In this document: positions 27,194 through 37,133 of the stretch, piece by piece
Layout: each line of letters begins with the position of its first letter
Numbering within the stretch: the stretch's first letter is position 1
Assembly (NCBI GenBank): GCA_013001975.1
Contig: JABDKX010000212.1
Location: 1-60,521, forward strand
DNA from: Saprospiraceae bacterium
Lineage (GTDB): Bacteria > Bacteroidota > Bacteroidia > Chitinophagales > Saprospiraceae
Reading direction: 5' to 3'
Length of the DNA: 60,521 nucleotides
The notes under the pieces: generated by a model
Seen by the model: only the letters and a program-made list of their open reading frames with translations
Told to the model about the DNA's origin: nothing
Database searches by the model: none
Position numbers and translations under genes: made by a program

Positions 27194-30100
27194 TTAGTCA
27201 AACTTGATATCCAGTGCTAAACCTCTTAGTTCGTGAATCAATACATTGAAAGATTCAGGAATACCTGGTTCAGGCAAATTCTCTCCTTTAACTATCGCTT
27301 CGTATGCTTTAGCTCTACCCATTATATCATCAGATTTAATGGTTAATAGCTCACGCAAAATATTTGATGCTCCAAATGCTTCAAGAGCCCATACTTCCAT
27401 CTCACCAAATCTTTGACCACCAAACTGAGCTTTACCACCTAGTGGTTGCTGAGTAATCAATGAATAAGGTCCGATTGAACGTGCGTGCATCTTATCATCA
27501 ACCATGTGAGATAATTTAAGCATATAGATGATACCAACTGTAGCTTCTTGGTGGAATCTGTCTCCAGTTTCACCATCATATAAGTAGGTTTGTCCTAAAG
27601 AAGGCAAGTCAGCTTTTTTCACGAACTCATCAATTTCATCAAGACTTGCTCCATCAAATATTGGCGTAGCAAATTTCATCCCTAACTTCATACCAGCCCA
27701 ACCCAAAACAGTTTCAAAAATCTGTCCTAAGTTCATCCTTGAAGGTACACCAAGTGGATTCAATACGATATCAACTGGCGTTCCATCAGCAAGGAAAGGC
27801 ATATCTTCCTGTCTTACAATTTTCGAAACGATTCCTTTGTTACCGTGTCTTCCTGCAAGCTTATCCCCTACTTTAAGTTTACGCTTTTTAGCTAAATATA
27901 CTTTTGCTAATTTCAAAACACCAGCAGGTAGCTCATCTCCAATAGAGATATTAAATTTCTCTCTCTTATATCTACCAACTTCAGCATTAACTTTGATACT
28001 GTAGTTATGCAGAAGAGAAGCGATTAATTTATTAGAATCTTCTTCTTTTGTCCAATTAGAAAAGTCAACTTGAGAGTAGTCTAAGTCTTTTAATACTTTC
28101 GTTGAAAACTTAGCTCCTTTTGGAACCAGTTCTTCATTGTAAATACTTTTAACACCGCTGGATAATTTAGACTTAAGAATAACAAGCAACTTATCGATCA
28201 AAGTTGTTCTCAACTCATTTAAAGAAACGGCATGAGAATCTTCCAATTTTGAAAGCAATTCTTTTTCCTGAACTTTTTGGAATTTATCCTTTTTAGCTCT
28301 GGCAAACAATTTCTTATCAATGATAATTCCTTTGGTTGAAGGCGGTGCTTTTAATGATGCATCTTTTACATCACCAGCTTTATCACCAAAGATTGCTCTA
28401 AGCAGTTTTTCTTCTGGTGTTGGATCAGATTCACCTTTAGGTGTGATCTTTCCAATTAGAATATCGCCTTCCTTCACCCAAGCTCCTAATCTGATAATTC
28501 CATTTTCATCAAGATCTTTAGTTGCTTCCTCACTTACGTTTGGAATATCATTGGTCAATTCCTCTTCTCCCAACTTAGTATCTCTAACTTCCAATTCGTA
28601 ACTAACGATATGAATTGAAGTAAAGATATCTTCTCTTACAACCCTTTCTGAAAGTACAATGGCATCCTCAAAGTTGTATCCTTTCCAAGGCATGAATGAA
28701 ACAAGCAAGTTTTGACCTAATGCCAATTCTCCTTTTTCAGTTGCATAACCATCACTTAATAAAGTTCCTTTCTGAACTCTATCTCCTTTGCTCACAATAG
28801 GCTTCAAGTTAATTGTAGAACCTTGGTTCGTTCTTTTGAATTTAGATAGGTTGTATGTTTTAACGTTACTTTCAAATGATACCAACTCATCTTCATCTGA
28901 ACGGTCATATTCAATGACAACTTTTTCAGCATCAACATATTTTACAATGCCTTCACCTTCCGCATTGATTAAGATTCTAGAGTCTTTAGCAACTTTAGAT
29001 TCAATTCCTGTACCTACAATTGGCGACCTTGGCTTAACCAATGGTACCGCCTGACGTTGCATGTTAGATCCCATCAGGGCTCTGTTGGCATCATCATTTT
29101 CTAAGAAAGGAATTAAGGAAGCGGACACCCCAACAATTTGGTTAGGTGCAACATCCATATATTCAATTTCTTTTGGTCCAAGAACTGGGAAGTCACCATG
29201 TTCTCTACACTTAATTCTATCGTTTACAAATGCGCCATTTTCAGCAATAACAGCATTCGCTTGTGCAATCTTTTTATAATCCTCGCCTTCTGCACTTAGG
29301 TATTCAATTTGAGATTTTAAATCTACCTTACCATTTTTTACATTTCTGTAAGGTGTCTCTAAGAATCCCATCTTGTTGACCTTTGCAAAAACACAAAGTG
29401 TTGATATCAATCCAATATTCGGTCCCTCCGGAGTTTCAATAGTACACAACCTACCGTAATGCGAATAGTGGACATCCCTTACCTCAAAACCAGCACGCTC
29501 TCTTGATAAACCTCCAGGCCCTAGAGCTGAGATTCTTCTTTTGTGTGTAATTTCTGATAATGGATTTGTTTGATCTAGAAATTGAGATAATTGACTCGTT
29601 CCAAAAAATGAATTGATAACAGAAGATAAAGTTCTTGCGTTAATCAAATCAATTGGTGTAAAGACTTCATTATCTCTTACGTTCATTCTCTCTCTAATGG
29701 TTCTTGCCATTCTTGCAAGTCCAACACCAAACTGACCGTATAATTGTTCTCCTACAGTTTTTACACGTCTGTTACTCAAATGATCAATATCATCTAGTTC
29801 AGCTTTTTGGTTGATAAGATCAACGATATATTTGATGATAGAAATGATATCATCTTTAGTAAGTACAAGTGTACCTTCATCGATATCCAATTCTAATTTT
29901 CGGTTGATTTTATATCTACCGACTTCACCCAAATTATATCTCTTATCAGAAAAGAATAATTTATCTATAATCCCTCTTGCCGTTTCTTCATCAGGAGGAT
30001 CAGTACCTCTTAACTGACGATAGATTTGTGTAACTGCTTCTAATTCTGATGATGCAGGATCTTTCTGAAGTGTTTGGTAGATGATACTAAAATCTTTAGC

Positions 30101-31021
30101 ATCTTCTCCTTTTCTTTCTTTCTGAAGGATGATGGTTTCAATATCAGATTCTTTGATTAATTTGATATTTTCTTCATCTAATGTATCATCTCTTTCTAAG
30201 ATAATTTCATTCCTTTCAATGGTAACAACTTCACCAGTATCCTCATCAACAAAATCTTCGTTCCATTTTTTAAGGACACGCGCTGCTAATTTTCTACCGA
30301 TAGCTTTTTTCAAGCTTTTATTATCAGCTTTGATTTCTTCAGATAATCCAAATATTTCAAGAATATCTTTATCTGAATCGTAACCGATTGCTCTTAGTAA
30401 AGTAGTAACAGGGAATTTTTTCTTTCTGTCGATATAAGCAAACATGACATTATTAATGTCAGTTGTAAATTCCATCCAAGCACCTTTAAACGGTATGACT
30501 CTAGCAGAATATATTTTCGAACCGTTAGGGTGAAAATTTAAACTGAAGAATACACCTGGAGATCTGTGCAGTTGAGAAACAACTACACGCTCAGCGCCAT
30601 TGATTACAAAGGTACCTTTAGGTGTCATGTAAGGAATATTACCCAAGAATACATCTTGAACAATTGTTTGGAAGTCAACATGCTCTTCATCATTACATGA
30701 TAACCTTAACTTAGCTTTTAGAGGTACGCTATACGTTAACCCTCTTTCCATACATTCTTCGATAGAATATCTTGGAGGGTCAATGAAGTAATCCAGAAAT
30801 TCCAATACGAAGATGTTTCTAGCATCTGTTATTGGAAAATTTTCTTGGAATACATTAAACAAACCTTCGTTTCCACGATTTTCAGGAGTTGTTTCCAGTT
30901 GGAAAAACTCTTGAAATGATTTGATTTGTATTTCAAGTAAATCAGGATATGCGTCTGCTAATTGCGCTTTTCCAAAATTATGTCTTGTTTTAGTTTGTGC
31001 GACAACACTAGATTGAGCCAT
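27194..31021 (-). CDS. rpoB: DNA-directed RNA polymerase subunit beta
   Basis: Second-largest RNA polymerase subunit, 1275 residues. The rifampicin-pocket segment ([28 protein letters not shown]) keeps the residues found in susceptible enzymes, and the C-terminal switch region ([24 protein letters not shown]) is intact. It forms the catalytic centre together with rpoC. The start ATG at 31021 is followed by a variable N-terminus and then RHNFGKAQ. It is separated from rplL by a 151-base spacer with a large hairpin that may tune how much of the ribosomal transcript reads into rpoB. Confidence 0.98.
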   Translation of the reverse strand: MAQSSVVAQTKTRHNFGKAQLADAYPDLLEIQIKSFQEFFQLETTPENRGNEGLFNVFQENFPITDARNIFVLEFLDYFIDPPRYSIEECMERGLTYSVPLKAKLRLSCNDEEHVDFQTIVQDVFLGNIPYMTPKGTFVINGAERVVVSQLHRSPGVFFSLNFHPNGSKIYSARVIPFKGAWMEFTTDINNVMFAYIDRKKKFPVTTLLRAIGYDSDKDILEIFGLSEEIKADNKSLKKAIGRKLAARVLKKWNEDFVDEDTGEVVTIERNEIILERDDTLDEENIKLIKESDIETIILQKERKGEDAKDFSIIYQTLQKDPASSELEAVTQIYRQLRGTDPPDEETARGIIDKLFFSDKRYNLGEVGRYKINRKLELDIDEGTLVLTKDDIISIIKYIVDLINQKAELDDIDHLSNRRVKTVGEQLYGQFGVGLARMARTIRERMNVRDNEVFTPIDLINARTLSSVINSFFGTSQLSQFLDQTNPLSEITHKRRISALGPGGLSRERAGFEVRDVHYSHYGRLCTIETPEGPNIGLISTLCVFAKVNKMGFLETPYRNVKNGKVDLKSQIEYLSAEGEDYKKIAQANAVIAENGAFVNDRIKCREHGDFPVLGPKEIEYMDVAPNQIVGVSASLIPFLENDDANRALMGSNMQRQAVPLVKPRSPIVGTGIESKVAKDSRILINAEGEGIVKYVDAEKVVIEYDRSDEDELVSFESNVKTYNLSKFKRTNQGSTINLKPIVSKGDRVQKGTLLSDGYATEKGELALGQNLLVSFMPWKGYNFEDAIVLSERVVREDIFTSIHIVSYELEVRDTKLGEEELTNDIPNVSEEATKDLDENGIIRLGAWVKEGDILIGKITPKGESDPTPEEKLLRAIFGDKAGDVKDASLKAPPSTKGIIIDKKLFARAKKDKFQKVQEKELLSKLEDSHAVSLNELRTTLIDKLLVILKSKLSSGVKSIYNEELVPKGAKFSTKVLKDLDYSQVDFSNWTKEEDSNKLIASLLHNYSIKVNAEVGRYKREKFNISIGDELPAGVLKLAKVYLAKKRKLKVGDKLAGRHGNKGIVSKIVRQEDMPFLADGTPVDIVLNPLGVPSRMNLGQIFETVLGWAGMKLGMKFATPIFDGASLDEIDEFVKKADLPSLGQTYLYDGETGDRFHQEATVGIIYMLKLSHMVDDKMHARSIGPYSLITQQPLGGKAQFGGQRFGEMEVWALEAFGASNILRELLTIKSDDIMGRAKAYEAIVKGENLPEPGIPESFNVLIHELRGLALDIKFD

Positions 31022-31090
31022 TGAATAGTTTTTAACTATTGAATAAATACAAAAACTTTAGATCAAAATCAGTTTCTTTAAAATAGGTAT

Positions 31091-31120
31091 AGCTTAGCCA
31101 TTGCATGCAATGACTAAGCT
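31091..31120 (-). promoter_or_regulatory. Large hairpin in the rplL-rpoB spacer (attenuator or processing site)
   Basis: AGCTTAG (31091-31097) and CTAAGCT (31114-31120) flank the perfect palindrome CATTGCATGCAATG (31099-31112), with one C/A mismatch between. The RNA would form a long stem of about 14 bp. On the minus strand no long U tract follows directly. In E. coli the same position holds an attenuator and RNase III site; a similar role here is inference. Confidence 0.5.
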
Positions 31121-31172
31121 TAACTTATTTCTTATAGCAATAAGAACTTATGTTCATTAACTGCTGCGACGT

Positions 31173-31550
31173 TTACTTTAATTCTACGTCAGCACCAGCA
31201 GCTTCTAAAGCAGCTTTAATTGATTCTGCTTCTTCTTTAGATACACCTTCTTTTATAGCGGCAGGTGCACCATCCACAAGTCCTTTTGCATCTTTAAGTC
31301 CAAGACCTAGAAGATTCTTAACTTCTTTTACTACTGCTAATTTTGCTGCACCAGCTGAATTCAACATAATTGTGAACTCAGTTTGTTCAGCTGCACCACC
31401 ATCTCCTGCAGCTGCAGGTCCAGCAGCAACAGCAACAGCTGCAGCAGCAGGTTCGATGCCGTGTTCCTCTTTTAGGATATCAGCTAATTCGTTGACCTCT
31501 TTTACGGTGAGGTTTACTAATTGATCCGCGATTGACTTTAAGTCTGCCAT
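31173..31550 (-). CDS. rplL: 50S ribosomal protein L7/L12
   Basis: The stalk protein that recruits translation factors, 125 residues. N-terminal dimerisation helices ([23 protein letters not shown]) are followed by an alanine-rich hinge ([19 protein letters not shown]) and the conserved C-terminal domain ([28 protein letters not shown]). It lies 76 bases after rplJ in the usual order. Confidence 0.97.
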   Translation of the reverse strand: MADLKSIADQLVNLTVKEVNELADILKEEHGIEPAAAAVAVAAGPAAAGDGGAAEQTEFTIMLNSAGAAKLAVVKEVKNLLGLGLKDAKGLVDGAPAAIKEGVSKEEAESIKAALEAAGADVELK

Positions 31551-31626
31551 GAATTTTTTTTTAAAATATTTTAAATAATAACATCAATAAATAATTAAAG
31601 ATGCGATTAGCTTGGAAGCCAAATTT

Positions 31627-32157
31627 TTATTGCTCTCTTTCTTGGAGCGTTTTAACAAGTCCTGCAATTGTTGATCCACTTGATTTAAGAGCGGAAATAA
31701 CATTTTTAGCAGGTGACTGAAGTAACATTACGATATCTCCAATCAATTCTTCTTTTGATTTCAGTGATGCCAATTGATCTAATGCTTCGTCACCGACGTA
31801 TACACTTGAATCAATATAAGCAGCTTTTAATACTGGTTTATCAAAAGATTTTCTAAATTCTTTAATAAGTTTTGCTGGTGAGTTTGCTATACTCGTAAAC
31901 ATTAAAGAAGAAGGACCTTTCAAAGCTGCATACAAATCTTCGTATCCTGCTTCTTCGCCTCCTGCTGCTTCTAATGCCTTTTTGATAAGTGTATTTTTCA
32001 CTACTCTCATCTCGACATCTTTTTCGTAGCAAAGACCTCTAAACTTATTGATTTGCTCTACATTTAAATCTGAAGAGTCTGTTATATAAAAGAAAGATGA
32101 TTCCTTGAATTTCTCTGTTAATTCATCAATCACCACAGTTTTATTTTCTCTAGTCAT
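31627..32157 (-). CDS. rplJ: 50S ribosomal protein L10
   Basis: Base of the L7/L12 stalk, 176 residues. It starts MTRENKTVVIDEL and carries the family segment MRVVKNTLIKKALE. The C-terminal helix (IAGLVKTLQEREQ) binds L7/L12 dimers. It lies between rplA and rplL. In many bacteria the L10-L12 complex represses its own mRNA; the 26-base gap to rplA here is too short for a full leader, so any such site would lie within rplA. Confidence 0.96.
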   Translation of the reverse strand: MTRENKTVVIDELTEKFKESSFFYITDSSDLNVEQINKFRGLCYEKDVEMRVVKNTLIKKALEAAGGEEAGYEDLYAALKGPSSLMFTSIANSPAKLIKEFRKSFDKPVLKAAYIDSSVYVGDEALDQLASLKSKEELIGDIVMLLQSPAKNVISALKSSGSTIAGLVKTLQEREQ

Positions 32158-32183
32158 TTTTTGAAATTTTAAAGTGAGATTAA

Positions 32184-32870
32184 TTAAATTTTAGAGTCTA
32201 GTTTAATTCCAGGACTCATTGTCGAAGCCACACTTACCGACTGCATGTATATACCTTTTGCAGAAGAAGGCTTCAAACGATTTATGATACCTAATAATTC
32301 AGTTGCATTCTCTGCCAATTTATCGCTGCTGAAAGATACACGACCGATTGTGCTGTGAATGATTCCATATTTATCAACTCTAAATGAGATCTTTCCACCT
32401 TTAACGTCTTTAACTGCGTTAGCAACATTTGGTGTTACAGTTCCCGATTTAGGGTTTGGCATTAATCCTCTTGGTCCTAAAATTCTACCCACACGACCAA
32501 CTTGAGCCATTACGTTAGGTGCTGCGATAATAACATCTACATCAGTCCAACCCTGTTGGATTTTAGTAACATATTCATCAAGACCAACATAATCTGCACC
32601 AGCTTCTTTTGCTTCATCCTCCTTATCTGGAGTACAAAGAACCAATACTTTTTTAGTTTTACCAGTACCGTGAGGTAGCGTTACAGTTCCTCTGATCGCT
32701 TGATCAGCTTTTCTTGGATCCACGCCTAATTTAATGTGAAGATCAACAGAAGCATCGAATTTTGCTGTGTTGACATCTTTCACTAGTGCCATAGCTTCAG
32801 AAATAGAATATAACTTTTCTGGATCTACTTTAGCATTAGCTACTTTTCTTTTTTTAGTAAGTTTTGCCAT
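32184..32870 (-). CDS. rplA: 50S ribosomal protein L1
   Basis: Forms the mobile L1 stalk at the ribosomal exit site, 228 residues. Hallmarks include [23 protein letters not shown], the loop [23 protein letters not shown] and a conserved C-terminus (IKLDSKI). Start ATG at 32870; the rplK stop lies 49 bases upstream. Confidence 0.97.
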   Translation of the reverse strand: MAKLTKKRKVANAKVDPEKLYSISEAMALVKDVNTAKFDASVDLHIKLGVDPRKADQAIRGTVTLPHGTGKTKKVLVLCTPDKEDEAKEAGADYVGLDEYVTKIQQGWTDVDVIIAAPNVMAQVGRVGRILGPRGLMPNPKSGTVTPNVANAVKDVKGGKISFRVDKYGIIHSTIGRVSFSSDKLAENATELLGIINRLKPSSAKGIYMQSVSVASTMSPGIKLDSKI

Positions 32871-32919
32871 AATATCAAGGTTTTAGCGTCTTTTACGACT
32901 CCCTTTGTTAAAAAATAAT

Positions 32920-33381
32920 TTACGCTTCAGCTGTAGCTTCAGCACCCCATGGAGGCGTACCGTCTACGATCAAACCCATGCTTCTTGCTGTACCTGCTAC
33001 CATTTTCATAGCAGATTCAATTTTAAATGCATTTAGGTCAGTCATTTTATCTTCAGCAATTGCTTTTACTTGATCCCAAGTAACATTGCCAACTTTAGTT
33101 CTGTTAGATTCCGGAGAACCTTTTTTTAATTTAGCAGCTTCTAATAATTGAACTGCTGCTGGAGATGTTTTAACGATAAAGTCAAAAGACTTGTCTTTAT
33201 AAACTGTGACTACAACAGGGATAATTTTACCTCTTGAATCTTCAGTTTTTGCATTAAAACGCTTGCAAAACTCCATGATATTTACACCTTTTGCACCTAA
33301 TGCAGGTCCAACTGGTGGAGAAGGATTTGCAGCTCCTCCTTTTACTTGTAATTTTATAAAACCTTCTATTTCCTTGGCCAT
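32920..33381 (-). CDS. rplK: 50S ribosomal protein L11
   Basis: Component of the GTPase-associated centre, 153 residues. The N-terminal linker with two prolines ([27 protein letters not shown]), the thiostrepton-binding region, and the C-terminal rRNA-binding part ([10 protein letters not shown]) are all present. The tail [12 protein letters not shown] is longer than in E. coli, a common variation. The nusG stop is 20 bases upstream. Confidence 0.97.
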   Translation of the reverse strand: MAKEIEGFIKLQVKGGAANPSPPVGPALGAKGVNIMEFCKRFNAKTEDSRGKIIPVVVTVYKDKSFDFIVKTSPAAVQLLEAAKLKKGSPESNRTKVGNVTWDQVKAIAEDKMTDLNAFKIESAMKMVAGTARSMGLIVDGTPPWGAEATAEA

Positions 33382-33401
33382 AACAAATTATTATTAAAAG
33401 C

Positions 33402-33947
33402 TTATTGTTTTTCTACTTGCATAAAATTTAGCTCAACCTCTGTTCCTCTACCGAAGATTTTAACGATGACTTTCAATTTCTTCTTTTCTTCGTTAACTTC
33501 TTTTATATCGCCGACAAAGTCATTAAATGGACCATCAATAATTTTGACAGTTTCACCTACGATAAAAGGTTCAAGCATTGATTCTCCTACTTCTTGCGAT
33601 TCATCAACTTTACCTAACATTCTGTTGGCTTCTGATTGACGCATTGGAATAGGATTGGTTTTCCCTAAGAAATGAATAACGTTAGGCACATTTGCTATCG
33701 CTTGAATCATTTCGCCTGAAAATTTTGATGGGTAAGCTTCGACAAGAATATAACCAGGCAAGATATTTCTTTCCATGATAACCTTCTTCCCATTACGGAT
33801 TTTATAAACCTTTTCCGTAGGAACAAGTACTTGAGTTACAAAGTCATTCCATTTCTTTCTTTGCAGCTCTAGTTCTATGTATTCTTTAATCTTTTTTTCT
33901 TTACCGCTTATGACACGTAAAGAGTACCATCTAGTTTCTTCAGACAT
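33402..33947 (-). CDS. nusG: Transcription termination/antitermination protein NusG
   Basis: Couples RNA polymerase to ribosomes or Rho and supports elongation. It has 181 residues: the NGN domain (WYSLRVISGKEKKIKEYIE ... LPGYILVEAYP) up to about residue 110, and a C-terminal KOW domain (GETVKIIDGPFNDFVGDI). It lies 14 bases after secE in the classic secE-nusG-rplK order. Confidence 0.97.
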   Translation of the reverse strand: MSEETRWYSLRVISGKEKKIKEYIELELQRKKWNDFVTQVLVPTEKVYKIRNGKKVIMERNILPGYILVEAYPSKFSGEMIQAIANVPNVIHFLGKTNPIPMRQSEANRMLGKVDESQEVGESMLEPFIVGETVKIIDGPFNDFVGDIKEVNEEKKKLKVIVKIFGRGTEVELNFMQVEKQ

Positions 33948-33961
33948 TCTGAGAATATTGA

Positions 33962-34156
33962 TTAAGATGAAAAATTATAAATAGATGTCAGCACCCCTTT
34001 AGATGCCACGTCCATTATAAATATTATAAGTGATAAGATGATGGTTCCAATGATTACCAATTTAGCACTCGAGAAAAGATTAGCCCATGTAGGCCACGTT
34101 ACTTTATGAATCAATTCATTGTAACTTTCTTTTACGTAAAGAACTATATCATTCAT
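33962..34156 (-). CDS. secE: Preprotein translocase subunit SecE
   Basis: 64-residue minimal form of the SecYEG stabilising subunit with one transmembrane helix (about residues 30-52) preceded by the conserved amphipathic segment ESYNELIHKVTWPTW. The single-helix form is normal outside Enterobacteria. It lies between tRNA-Trp (24 bases upstream) and nusG. Confidence 0.95.
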   Translation of the reverse strand: MNDIVLYVKESYNELIHKVTWPTWANLFSSAKLVIIGTIILSLIIFIMDVASKGVLTSIYNFSS

Positions 34157-34180
34157 ATCTGTTTCTTTTTTTATTTATAG

Positions 34181-34253
34181 CAGGGGAGACAGGAATCGAA
34201 CCCGCAGCCCCCGGTTTTGGAGACCGGTGCTCTACCAATTGAGCTACTCCCCT
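34181..34253 (-). tRNA. trnW: tRNA-Trp (anticodon CCA)
   Basis: 73-nt cloverleaf. Acceptor AGGGGAG pairs with CTCCCCT; D arm GTAGCTC...GAGCA; anticodon loop CTCCAAA with CCA; T arm GGGTTCGATTCC. CCA is not encoded. It sits between tuf and secE, downstream of a hairpin. Confidence 0.97.
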
Positions 34254-34287
34254 ATCAGTTGGAATTTAAAACGCATATAAATCAGAA

Positions 34288-34317
34288 AATTAAGCACCCG
34301 CATTTGGGTGCTTAATT
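34288..34317 (-). terminator. Terminator or attenuator between tuf and tRNA-Trp/secE
   Basis: AATTAAGCACCC (34288-34299) and GGGTGCTTAATT (34306-34317) form a perfect 12-bp stem with a 6-base loop. On the minus strand the sequence after the stem is TTTTCTGATTT, a U-rich tract. It would end most tuf transcripts and lower read-through into trnW-secE-nusG. Confidence 0.75.
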
Positions 34318-34345
34318 CCAATATAATTTGTTTATAAATAACTTC

Positions 34346-35542
34346 TTATTCAATTATTTCAGTCACCTGACCTGCACCTACTGTTCTTCCGCCCTCTCTA
34401 ATTGCAAATCTAAGTCCTTTTTCCATTGCGATAGGGTTCAATAAGTTAACTTCAAGTGAAACGTTATCACCTGGCATAACCATCTCTACTCCTGAAGGAA
34501 GTACAACATCTCCAGTTACATCCGTTGTTCTAAAGTAGAACTGTGGTCTATAACCATTGAAGAAAGGTGTGTGTCTTCCACCTTCGTCTTTACCTAGAAC
34601 ATAAACCTCACACTTGAATTTTTTGTGTGGTGTTACTGATCCTGGCTTAACGATTACCATTCCTCTTTTAATCGCTTCCTTATCAATACCTCTTAAAAGA
34701 AGACCTGCATTATCACCTGCTTCTCCTCTTTCTAAGATTTTTCTAAACATCTCAACACCTGTAATAGTTGAAGTTAAAGGCTTTTCACCTTCTTTTTGCA
34801 TTCCTACGATTTCAACAGGATCACCAGTATTAATGACTCCTCTTTCAATTCTACCAGTTGCAACTGTTCCTCTACCTGTTATTGAGAATACATCCTCAAC
34901 TGGCATTAAGAAATCTTTGTCTACTTCTCTTACTGGCTCTGGAATTTCAGCATCAACAGCTGCCATTAATTCCATGATTTTAGCTTTTCCTTCATCAGTT
35001 CCTTCCAACGCCTTAAGCGCAGAACCTTGAACTACTGAAGCGTTGTCGCCATCGAATTCATATTGAGAAAGTAATTCTCTTACTTCCATCTCAACTAATT
35101 CTAGCATTTCTTCGTCATCAACAAGATCAACCTTGTTCATGAAAACAACGATTTTTGGAACACCTACTTGTCTACAAAGTAAGATGTGTTCTCTAGTTTG
35201 TGGCATAGGACCATCTGTTGCAGCAACAACAAGGATAGCGCCATCCATCTGAGCAGCACCCGTAACCATGTTTTTCACATAATCCGCGTGACCTGGACAA
35301 TCTACGTGTGCATAGTGTCTGTTTTCAGTTTCATACTCAACGTGTGCAGTATTAATAGTAATACCTCTTTCTTTTTCTTCAGGAGCACCATCGATAGCAT
35401 CGTAATCCATTTTTTCAGATAGTCCAGCTTCAGCAAGTACGTAAGTAATTGCAGCAGTTAATGTAGTTTTTCCATGGTCTACGTGACCAATAGTACCGAT
35501 ATTTACGTGGGGCTTGGTCCGTTGAAAGGTTTCTTTAGCCAT
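34346..35542 (-). CDS. tuf: Elongation factor Tu
   Basis: Delivers aminoacyl-tRNA to the ribosome as a GTP complex; 398 residues. G1 GHVDHGKT at 19-26, G3 DCPGH, and G4 NKVD are intact, and the C-terminus reads [11 protein letters not shown]. It lies directly after four tRNA genes (58 bases from the last). This is the only tuf in the window. Confidence 0.98.
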   Translation of the reverse strand: MAKETFQRTKPHVNIGTIGHVDHGKTTLTAAITYVLAEAGLSEKMDYDAIDGAPEEKERGITINTAHVEYETENRHYAHVDCPGHADYVKNMVTGAAQMDGAILVVAATDGPMPQTREHILLCRQVGVPKIVVFMNKVDLVDDEEMLELVEMEVRELLSQYEFDGDNASVVQGSALKALEGTDEGKAKIMELMAAVDAEIPEPVREVDKDFLMPVEDVFSITGRGTVATGRIERGVINTGDPVEIVGMQKEGEKPLTSTITGVEMFRKILERGEAGDNAGLLLRGIDKEAIKRGMVIVKPGSVTPHKKFKCEVYVLGKDEGGRHTPFFNGYRPQFYFRTTDVTGDVVLPSGVEMVMPGDNVSLEVNLLNPIAMEKGLRFAIREGGRTVGAGQVTEIIE

Positions 35543-35600
35543 TATTCAAATATTTTATAAAGTTATTTTTACTAAACAAATTAAATCCATCATACTGTAG

Positions 35601-35673
35601 AGCCAATGACTGGACTTGAACCAGCGACCCCCTCCTTACCATGGAGGTGCTCTACCAACTGAGCTACATTGGC
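35601..35673 (-). tRNA. trnT: tRNA-Thr (anticodon GGT)
   Basis: 73 nt; acceptor GCCAATG/CATTGGC, anticodon stem CCTCC/GGAGG around ATGGTAA, T loop GGTTCAAGTCC. Discriminator U, typical for threonine. Confidence 0.97.
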
Positions 35674-35698
35674 ATTTTAATGCTCTAATCTTAAGAAG

Positions 35699-35771
35699 AG
35701 CGGAAGACGAGACTCGAACCCGCGACCCTCAGCTTGGAAGGCTGATGCTCTACCAACTGAGCTACTTCCGC
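35699..35771 (-). tRNA. trnG: tRNA-Gly (anticodon TCC)
   Basis: 73 nt; acceptor GCGGAAG/CTTCCGC, anticodon stem TCAGC/GCTGA around CTTCCAA, T arm GGGTTCGAGTCTC. Confidence 0.97.
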
Positions 35772-35789
35772 AATTATCTTTCTCTGTTG

Positions 35790-35871
35790 TGGGGGTGATA
35801 GGATTCGAACCTATTCAGCCTAAACAACAGATTTACAGTCTGTCCCGACTCTCCAACTTCGGCGCACCCCC
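35790..35871 (-). tRNA. trnY: tRNA-Tyr (anticodon GTA)
   Basis: 82 nt with a long variable arm as expected for bacterial tRNA-Tyr; acceptor GGGGGTG/CACCCCC, anticodon stem ACAGA/TCTGT around CTGTAAA. Confidence 0.97.
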
Positions 35872-35895
35872 TTCCTGCATTTTAAAGCACTAGAG

Positions 35896-35969
35896 AGCCG
35901 ATGGAGGGATTCGAACCCCCGACCCGCTGATTACAAATCAGCTGCTCTGGCCAACTGAGCTACATCGGC
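35896..35969 (-). tRNA. trnT: tRNA-Thr (anticodon TGT)
   Basis: 74 nt; acceptor GCCGATG/CATCGGC, anticodon stem GCTGA/TCAGC around TTTGTAA. First gene of the tRNA-tuf transcript; its 5' end lies 40 nt after a -7 box. Confidence 0.97.
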
Positions 35970-36008
35970 AAAAAATGTCAATATATACCGCTTTCTTAAA
36001 AGCGAATG

Positions 36009-36016
36009 CAAAAATA
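36009..36016 (-). promoter_or_regulatory. Candidate promoter -7 box for the tRNA-tuf operon
   Basis: The minus strand reads TATTTTTG, a full TAnnTTTG match, with TTTC/TTG-like sequence (TTTCTTGATACATG) about 16-19 bases upstream as a possible -33 element. Transcription would start some 30 nt before tRNA-Thr(TGT). Confidence 0.55.
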
Positions 36017-36058
36017 GCTTTTTTTCATGTATCAAGAAACCCCCTAGGTAAAAAAATA

Positions 36059-36955
36059 TTATTTTTTTTCTCTATAAGATCGTGGGTGAGAATTTTTGTA
36101 AATATCCTTCAGTTTTTCTATTGAATTATGAGTATAAACTTGCGTAGCTGCTAAGCTTGAGTGGCCTAATAGCTCTTTAACAGCATTTAAGTCAGCACCG
36201 TTATTCATTAAATGTGTCGCAAAAGAATGCCGTAAAACATGAGGAGACTTCTTTTCCGCCGTTGTTACACCAGATAAATACTTTGTCACAACGTTATATA
36301 ATGCTTTTGGATAAAGTTTTTTTCCTTTTTTTGACACGAACAAGAAACCTGAAACAGATTCTATATTATCACTATTGTTTCTCAGTTCCTGCCAAGATTG
36401 GATTTTCTTTATCAAACTACTAGAAATTGGGATATACCTTTCTTTATTGCCTTTACCAAGTACTTTAATCATACGGTTACTGACATCAATATCTGTATCC
36501 TTTAAATTGAGTAATTCTTGGCGCCTTGTGCCTGTAGCGTAAAGCAATTCAATCATCAGCCTGTTTCGCACATCTTCGAAGTCTTGAAGATCAATGGTAT
36601 CAAACAATTTCTCTATTTGACTTTCCTGAATAAAATTTGGCAACCTTTTAGGAATTTTTGGAGTAACAATCTTTAAAGTTGGGTTTTTACTGACCTCTCC
36701 TTGTTTTCTTAAGAAATTATAGAAAGACCTTAAACTTGATACTTTACGGTTAATCGACTTAGCGGTTTGATTTTTAGTCACGAGATCAACCATCCAAGAT
36801 CTGATATGTGTGTGATTAACTTCTTGCCAATTAAGATTATCATAAATGGCCTTCAAAAAGAGTTTGAATTGGTTGAGGTCATTCTTATATGAGGTGATGG
36901 TATTTGGAGAATACCGTTTTTCAAACTGAAGATAATCTATAAATTTATCGAGCAT
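36059..36955 (-). CDS. Tyrosine recombinase (XerC/XerD family)
   Basis: Site-specific recombinase, 298 residues, probably resolving chromosome dimers at dif. The N-terminal SAM-like core-binding domain is about 1-85. The catalytic set is complete: R144 (GTRRQE), K168 (GKGNKER), H239 and R242 (HVLRHSFATHL), H265 (LGHSS) and the nucleophile Y274 (TQVYTH). Length and motifs match housekeeping Xer enzymes rather than phage integrases; the nearby tRNA genes have no flanking att-like repeats. XerC and XerD cannot be told apart here. Its stop lies only 43 bases before the tRNA-tuf promoter box, with no terminator visible. Confidence 0.92.
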   Translation of the reverse strand: MLDKFIDYLQFEKRYSPNTITSYKNDLNQFKLFLKAIYDNLNWQEVNHTHIRSWMVDLVTKNQTAKSINRKVSSLRSFYNFLRKQGEVSKNPTLKIVTPKIPKRLPNFIQESQIEKLFDTIDLQDFEDVRNRLMIELLYATGTRRQELLNLKDTDIDVSNRMIKVLGKGNKERYIPISSSLIKKIQSWQELRNNSDNIESVSGFLFVSKKGKKLYPKALYNVVTKYLSGVTTAEKKSPHVLRHSFATHLMNNGADLNAVKELLGHSSLAATQVYTHNSIEKLKDIYKNSHPRSYREKK

Positions 36956-37133
36956 CGTTTTATAGTAACTTTAAATTGAAGCGTTTATTATTGATTTTGT
37001 TATAAAAACTCCTCAAGTAACCTTTTAATCATATTACAATAAATTATAATACAAAAATTGTACTCAATTTGAACTTGTCACTAAAACAAGCTACTACCCT
37101 ACTTATAATCATTATTAAAATCAGACAGAACGT

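Noticed and set aside
31150-31524. Plus-strand ORF opposite rplL
   Set aside because: It exists because the alanine-rich hinge of L7/L12 reads as an open frame on the other strand; rplL is certain.
35616-35798. Plus-strand ORF across the tRNA cluster
   Set aside because: It runs through three tRNA genes with clear cloverleafs on the other strand.
36059-36955. Tyrosine recombinase next to tRNA genes as sign of an integrated island
   Set aside because: Motifs and length fit a housekeeping Xer protein; no direct repeats of the tRNA 3' ends and no phage or plasmid genes are nearby.
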